A stretch of DNA of 64,000 nt from Ashinkailepas kermadecensis (Eukaryota; Arthropoda; Thecostraca; Neolepadidae): contig JAOTOM010002944.1 in NCBI GenBank assembly GCA_034440615.1, forward strand, positions 1 to 64,000, in the 5' to 3' direction. Positions 58,510 through 64,000 of the stretch are shown piece by piece; the stretch's first letter is position 1; each line of letters begins with the position of its first letter. The position numbers and the translations under genes were made by a program. The notes under the pieces were generated by a model, which ran no database searches, was not told where the DNA came from, and saw only the letters and a list, made by a program, of their open reading frames with translations.

Positions 58510-59253
58510 GTAAGGCAGTCTCTGGGGACGAATGCAATCAGTCCCAATGCTCTGCATGTTAGTCTATGAGCATGTCCATGCGCATGTTATGTTATGCTAT
58601 GCGTATGTTATGCGCATTGCAAGGCGTCTTGTCGTTTTCTTCTGGGTTTTCTCACCAGATCAAATATAACTGAATGCCTTCTATGTGTCATTGGAACTAC
58701 AAATGAATGAATGTCTTCTATGTCCAATGCCTTAGGCAATCGTGGAGAAAATCCTGCGTAATTGCCATCCTCGTCTATCCAATGATTCATGCGCAGTTAT
58801 TGTATGTGCACTGTATATGCAAATATTTAAAGTTCTTCAGAAGAAATGGAAAGGTCAGTCTACAGGCCGAGCCCTTATATTAATTCCCATGAGCTTATCA
58901 CAGCGTGTATGCGTATTGCAATCATCATTCAATGTCCACCAGTGACTGGCAGAACTAGGATTTTGTATGTAATGTCTTTACCAGATTTACTAAATATAAC
59001 ACATAAATGCACCATGCTTGCTCGTATTTCTGAGCATGCATTATACGCATATGGCAAACTTTTAAATCTCGCTGTCCCACTGCGTGGTCACCCCCCCCCC
59101 CCCCCCTCCACACACAAAAAAGCTACCCCATCTGTTACCCCATATCAGTGCATATGATCTCGGTTCATTCACCCTCAACTGCATTGCACATTTAACACGC
59201 CAGCGGTCCGCCCTGGTGTGAGCGGCTTCTGACACGACTCGCGTTGTTCGCAG

Positions 59254-59717
59254 TACCCAACCCGTGCTCGCCGCCTCGAGACCAAGTGGTCGTCTCTGGC
59301 GGCGGTCCCATGCGGTGCGAGCCTGTGCTCAGCCAGGGCTCCTGTGCCAACGGCTTCTGGCGCATCCTCGTCAGCGAGGACAATACCACCGGCCGCAGCT
59401 TCGACAGCTTGGCCACAAGTTTCTTAAGTCGCCGTGTCATCGGTCGTGTGTTTGAAGCCGAGTTGAGAAAGCACCTCCGCAGAAGACGTCCGCCGGGCAA
59501 AGCACGCGCGACTGTTTCCAGAGGCGCTACCACTCCGAACTATGCGAACAATTTCATCAGTCGCTTTGAAAATTGGCACAGCAAGAGCTTGCCGTCAATG
59601 GGTCAAATTCGTGTGTCCATTAGTATGTCTAATAATGACCTCAATAGTGTCTTTGATAACGGCAACAGCAACGTCAACAGCGGCGGTGTCGAGGGCACCA
59701 CCGGCGGCGGCACCTCG
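59254..59717 (+). CDS. DUF4789-like secreted protein, exon B: first Cys module and linker
   Basis: The exon begins by completing an Ile codon and encodes NPCSPPRDQVVVSGGG, then CEPVLSQGSCANGFWRIL. This fits arthropod DUF4789-type modules, where a Cys-Pro-x-Gly segment, a Cys-x-x-Leu segment and a final Gln-Gly-x-Cys-x-x-Gly-x-Trp follow in order. About 100 residues of Ser/Asn/Gly-rich, basic, low-complexity linker follow. The acceptor is TGTTCGCAG and the donor TCG/GTAGGT, phase 0. Family function is not established; members are extracellular and arthropod-restricted as far as I know. Confidence 0.72.
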
Positions 59718-60355
59718 GTAGGTTGCCAAAACTACTGAAAATGTACTTCCCGATCGCCTTTGGAATCCGAACGAACTTGGTTCAAATGGGGAGCAGTGCA
59801 CACTGTGCGGTTTCTGTGTACCATATGCTTTACTTTTCACCAGCATCCTCATGCCTCCGCATCCCAGTGTAGCACGGGAACTCCAGACAATTGACCGTTA
59901 ATGCGGAGGAATATGGAGTGGATTAACATCCACGCTGCATGTGCATGCAAAAGAGTACGAAAATATTATACTCGGATAAGAACGGGCATGGGGCAAAATA
60001 TTTCCACGGGACATCGAACGTCTTCAAAGATACAATGTAAATCAATAAGTTCTTATTCGGTACAAGTCAGACATATGGGCGTAGGAATATGGGGAAGGGG
60101 ACAGTCCCCCTCCCCACCCCACCCCTACCCAACTTTGGACGAGATTAACATTGATTATATTGGCGTTGCATGGAAAAGGTGACTTGAAAATGGCTTTGAT
60201 CCCCAACTTGAGGAAAGTTTCGGCGCCCCTGGGGAGCGACCTTCATCTGACATCCAGGAATGACATAACATCGCGTCACGTTTTCAAGACGATTTCCACA
60301 GTTGCCTCTGTGTGCCTTGTGACGTCATAGTGACGTGTCTGGGGCGTAGCTGCAG

Positions 60356-60449
60356 GCGATGTGTGCGCCTCGCCTGTGCGACCCGGGGCGAGTGTTCCTG
60401 CCGGCGGACCAGCTGTGCCACGACCTGCGTGAACCCAGCCTCTGTTCAG
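60356..60449 (+). CDS. DUF4789-like secreted protein, exon C: second Cys module
   Basis: It encodes LCDPGRVFLPADQLCHDL and REPSLCSG. The spacing Cys-x-x-Gly-Arg, then Cys-His-x-Leu, then Cys-x-x-Gly repeats the module of exon B. The acceptor is GTAGCTGCAG, phase 0. The donor GTTCAG/GTGAGC leaves one base, matching exon D. The last exon bases and the donor are repeated about 25 more times in the following intron. Confidence 0.75.
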
Positions 60450-61412
60450 GTGAGCCTTGACGTGCACGTGCACGACGTGCGCGAATCCAGCCTCTGTCTA
60501 GGTGATTCCCCGACGTGCGCGAATCCAGCCTCTGTCTAGGTGATTCCCCGACGTGCGCGAATCCAGCCTCTGTTCAGGTGATTCCCCGACGTGCGCGAAT
60601 CCAGCCTCTGTTCAGGTGATTCCCCGACGTGCGCGAATCCAGCCTCTGTCCAGGTGATTCCCCGACGTGCGCGAATCCAGCCTCTGTCCAGGTGATTCCC
60701 CGACGCGCGCGAACCCAGCCTCTGTTCAGGTGAGCCGCCACGTGCGCGAACCCAGCCTCTGTTCAGGTGAGCCGCCACGTGCGCGAACCCAGCCTCTGTT
60801 CAGGTGATCCCCCGACGTGCGCGAACCCAGCCTCTGTTCAGGTGAGCCGCGACGTGCGAACCCAGCCTCTGTTCAGGTGAGCCGTGACGTGCGAACCCAG
60901 CCTCTGTTCAGGTGAGCCGCCACGTGCGCGAACCCAGCCTCTGTTCAGGTGATCCCCGACGTGCGCGAACCCAGCCTCTGTTCAGGTGAGCCGCGACGTG
61001 CGAACCCAGCCTCTGTTCAGGTGAGCCGTGACGTGCGAACCCAGCCTCTGTTCAGGTGAGCCGTGACGTGCGAACCCAGCCTCTGTTCAGGTGAGCCGCG
61101 ACGGGCGCGAACCCAGCCTCTGTTCAGGTGAGCCGCCACGTGCGCGAACCCAGCCTCTGTTCAGGTGAGCCGCCACGTGCGCGAACCCAGCCTCTGTTCA
61201 GGTGAGCCGCGACGTGCGCGAACCCAGCCTCTGTTCAGGTGAGCCGCGACGTGCGAACCCAGCCTCTGTTCAGGTGAGCCGTGACGTGCGAACCCAGCCT
61301 CTGTTCAGGTGAACCGCGACGTGCACGTGCGCGGCGTGCGAACCCAGCCTCTGTTCAGGTGAACCGCGACGTGCACGTGCGCGGCGTGCGAACCCATCCT
61401 CTGTCCAGGCGA
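60450..61412 (+). repeat. About 37-bp array of exon C end plus splice donor, about 25 copies beyond the exon
   Basis: Each unit holds GAACCCAGCCTCTGTTCAGG followed by TGAGCCGCGACGTGCG. The first part equals the last bases of exon C and GTGAGC is its donor. Unit length varies from 33 to about 40 bp through the number of ACGTGC and GCG pieces. Copies nearest the exon carry GTGATTCCCC or TCTAGGTGATT instead. Confidence 0.95.
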
Positions 61413-61668
61413 GCTCTGTACCGACTGTCATCAGCGCTGGAACTGGGGAAAACGATTGGAGTCCAACCGCTTTCAAACTCGATTTCATGATGTGCACTCC
61501 CACAGACCTGTAGTGTTAATTATGAAAATCAGTGAGGGAGATGAAGCCCCCCCCCAATATACACATCATTCAATTCTTGCGTGGCATTACTTTGTACCTG
61601 TGTGAATACGTATATAACTAGAATTCATGTGTTATTCCACGGTCTGAAAATTTCATTGCAATTTGCAG

Positions 61669-61793
61669 GCCACAAAAGGCCTTTCCTGACCGCATTCGCG
61701 ACGCCCGTCTGTGAATGCGACGAGGGTCGGATCGAAGACGACGACGGGAGCTGCGTGGACCTGTACAGCACCATGCTTTGTCCGCAAGGAGAG
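61669..61793 (+). CDS. DUF4789-like secreted protein, exon D: third Cys module
   Basis: It encodes TPVCECDEGRIEDDDGSC, then VDLYSTMLCPQGE, again a Cys-x-Cys-x-x-Gly-Arg / Cys-x-x-Leu / Cys-x-x-Gly-Glu module. The acceptor is ATTTGCAG. The first two bases complete a Gly codon with exon C. The donor GAG/GTGAGC is followed 11 bp later by a GA microsatellite. The phase-0 end implies a further exon, which I did not identify before the window ends. Confidence 0.75.
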
Positions 61794-61801
61794 GTGAGCA
61801 G

Positions 61802-61913
<112 letters not shown>

Positions 61914-62237
61914 AGAGGGAGAGATGAGGAAAGGAAGAGAGACAGAGAAAGAGGGGGATGGAAGCTACTGTGCGAACGGGCAGGGAGGGAGCCAGAAAAA
62001 GACCAAAAAGTATGTGTGTCGTCTGGAATTGCGTCCCGGAATCCTCAGCTGAATTACCCATACTCGTTCTCGTGCCCCGCGTGTGCACGTGTTTTTTTTC
62101 TCTTTTTTGGGGGCGGGGGTGGGGGGGGGCTTAGCGTTCGGTTATAGCCAACTATAGCATCACGCAAGCATTTGAATTCGTTTGCTATCGCACACATCAA
62201 CACTTCTCTCCACGTGATCGGCCTTCACAATGTTGCG

Positions 62238-62470
62238 GCCGAGGTAACTGGTCGCGTGGTAGCTGGTCGCCGAGGTAACTGGTCGCGTGGTAGCTGGTCG
62301 CCGAGGTAACTGGTCGCGTGGTAGCTGGTCGCCGAGGTAACTGGTCGCGTGGTAGCTGGTCGCCGATGTAACTGGTCGCGTGGTAGCTGGTCGCCGAGGT
62401 AACTGGTCGCGTGGTAGCTGGTCGCCGAGGTAACTGGTCACGTGGTAGCTGGTCGCCGAGGTAATTGGTC
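62238..62470. repeat. 31-bp minisatellite, about 7-8 copies
   Basis: The unit is GAGGTAACTGGTCGCGTGGT followed by AGCTGGTCGCC. It contains two GTAACTGGTCGCG/GTAGCTGGTCGCC half-units, so it may itself be a dimer of about 15-16 bp. Confidence 0.94.
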
Positions 62471-62639
62471 GCGTGAGCTGACGTATAAGCCGACGTCCGC
62501 CGGCAAGCTCGCCCCATAAACTTCGGCCCCAGCTGTTCGTAAATGCTAATTATGGGCAGTTGGCATTTGGTGAGATTGCCATACGTCTCCTGAAGTGTGA
62601 TGGTCGGTGGATTGCTGGCTTGAATCCACTGAGCTTTAT

Positions 62640-63492
62640 GACCAACAGACTGATCCGGCCGTACTGACCTTTGCGATCGACCGTACTGATCCGGTGGTAC
62701 CGAGCTTTACGGGCCGACATTATTGACCTTTGGTCGACAATGCTTATCCCGTCGTACGAACCTTTACGACGGACAGTACTGACCTTAACAATCGACAGTG
62801 CTGACCTTTGGTCGACAGCACTGATCCGACCGTACTGCCCTTTACGGCCGACAGTACTGACCTTTACGACCGACAGTACTGATCCGGCCGTACTGACCTT
62901 CATGACGGACAATACTGACCTTTACGACAGTACTGACCTTTACGACAGTACTGACCTTTACGACAGTACTGACCTTTACGACCGACAGTACTGATCCGGC
63001 CGTACTGACCTTCACGACCAACAGTAGTGATCCGGCCGTACTGACCTTCACGACCGACAGTACTGATCCGGCCGTACTGACCTTCACGACCAACAGTAGT
63101 GATCCGGCCGTACTGACCTTCACGACCGACAGTACTGATCCGGCCGTACTGACCTTCACGACCAACAGTAGTGATCCGGCCGTACTGACCTTCACGACCG
63201 ACAGTACTGATCCGGCCGTACTGACCTTTACGGCCGACGGTACTGATCCGGCCGTACTGACCTTCACGACCAACAGTAGTGATCCGGCCGTACTGGCCTT
63301 TGACCGACAGTACTGACCTTTACGGCCGACGGTACTGATCCGGCCGTACTGACCTTCACGACCAACAGTAGTGATCCGGCCGTACTGACCTTCACGACCG
63401 ACAGTACTGATCCGGCCGTACTGACCTTTACGGCCGACGGTACTGATCCGGCCGTACTGACCTTCACGACCAACAGTAGTGATCCGGTCGCA
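62640..63492. repeat. 36-bp minisatellite, about 24 copies
   Basis: The unit is CCGTACTGACCTTCACGACC followed by AACAGTAGTGATCCGG. Alternating AACAGTAGT and GACAGTACT forms give a 72-bp higher order. The left part has shortened units. It is the fourth unrelated 36-bp array in the window. Confidence 0.95.
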
Positions 63493-64000
63493 CTGGCCGC
63501 GCGGCCGTGGCGATGAGCCCGGTCGTGTCACGTGACGCACTGTCTTCTGAGACCCCGAATATTGTTGTGCATGCCTCTCCAGTGAACTTGACGACTGAAC
63601 TGAGGTACTCGGGGAACGCGCTGACGAACTGTAAACTTTGCATGCCCAGTTTCAATCGTGGACCGCGTTCTTTCAAACAACTTCCAATAGAATGTAATAT
63701 TCGCTAAACGGTAATGTTCTCAGCGGGTGGAAGTGGGGTAACCAACAGGTCCTTTGGGCGAAAGATGCTTCGCCGTGGAATTAAAGCGAGCTTAATGCTC
63801 TTCTCTCGACTATTGACAAGATCACTTCCCCCCCTCCATGAGAAAATATTCTTACGTTTTACCTGAAATGTTTGTTTTCACTGCAAACCTTCCAGAAAAC
63901 AATCAGTTTTGACCCCTTGTCCCTTGCAAATATATTGGGTCCAGTCTCGATCCCGAGAGCCTGTTCAGCTCCTGTCGACTCACACAGATAGCGAGGGATG
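63493..64000. other. Right-edge sequence without supported gene
   Basis: The stretch has open frames on both strands near 63500-63700 but no recognised motif. The next exon of the Cys-rich gene may lie beyond the edge. Confidence 0.4.

Noticed and set aside
63507..63707. Protein-like frames on both strands next to the last array
   Set aside because: Both strands read equally well, with no known motif or clear splice sites; possibly part of a repeat.

Overview
This is a eukaryotic nuclear window. Its genes are split into short exons with GT-AG introns, tRNA-derived SINEs and non-LTR, Penelope and hAT-like remnants are present, and there are short TTAGG-type telomere-like tracts. The TTAGG tracts, a DUF4789-like Cys-rich secreted protein and a degenerin/ENaC channel point to an arthropod, probably a crustacean. 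The clade is an inference. Little of the window is coding; tandem arrays (units of 6 to about 133 bp) fill roughly a quarter of it.

Left part (about 3.2-28.7 kb, minus strand): one gene for a phosphoinositide 5-phosphatase of the INPP5J/INPP5K type. I could join eight exons in phase. They give the whole catalytic domain and most of the C-terminal SKICH domain, about 391 codons, over 25 kb of intron. The first and last exons are not identified. Its introns, with the 3' flank, hold about a dozen different minisatellites. The largest are a 20-bp array (1-2590), a 36-bp array (5.4-7.35 kb), another 36-bp array (8.3-10.4 kb), a third 36-bp array (19.2-20.3 kb), a 48-bp array (20.3-21.2 kb) and a 40-bp array (21.65-23.5 kb).

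Middle part (29-43 kb): mostly unassigned sequence. It holds two SINEs (one with a perfect 17-bp target duplication), a 630-bp hexanucleotide CT-rich tract, TTAGG-like tracts in a roughly 173-bp duplication, and a 2-kb decayed array of GGCCCC/AAAATCGC-type units. Two 27-bp arrays and a weak ELM2-like exon candidate are also here.

Right part: an intronless DEG/ENaC sodium-channel gene (minus, 43.5-45.0 kb), then nested hAT-like repeats, a 26-bp array (48.2-50.5 kb), a reverse transcriptase remnant and more SINEs. A plus-strand gene for a secreted DUF4789-like Cys-rich protein (exons from about 58.3 to 61.8 kb) runs toward the right edge.

The most interesting pattern is that many tandem arrays touch splice junctions and are made from them. 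About 26 copies of the last exon bases plus the GTGAGC donor follow one DUF4789-gene exon. About 19 copies of an exon end plus GTGAGG donor follow exon 5 of the phosphatase gene. Exon-coding sequence is also duplicated next to phosphatase exons 6 and 7. This suggests that minisatellites here are born by tandem duplication across exon-intron boundaries, leaving rows of donor-like sites. The very long ORFs across the arrays are artefacts of stop-free repeat units.
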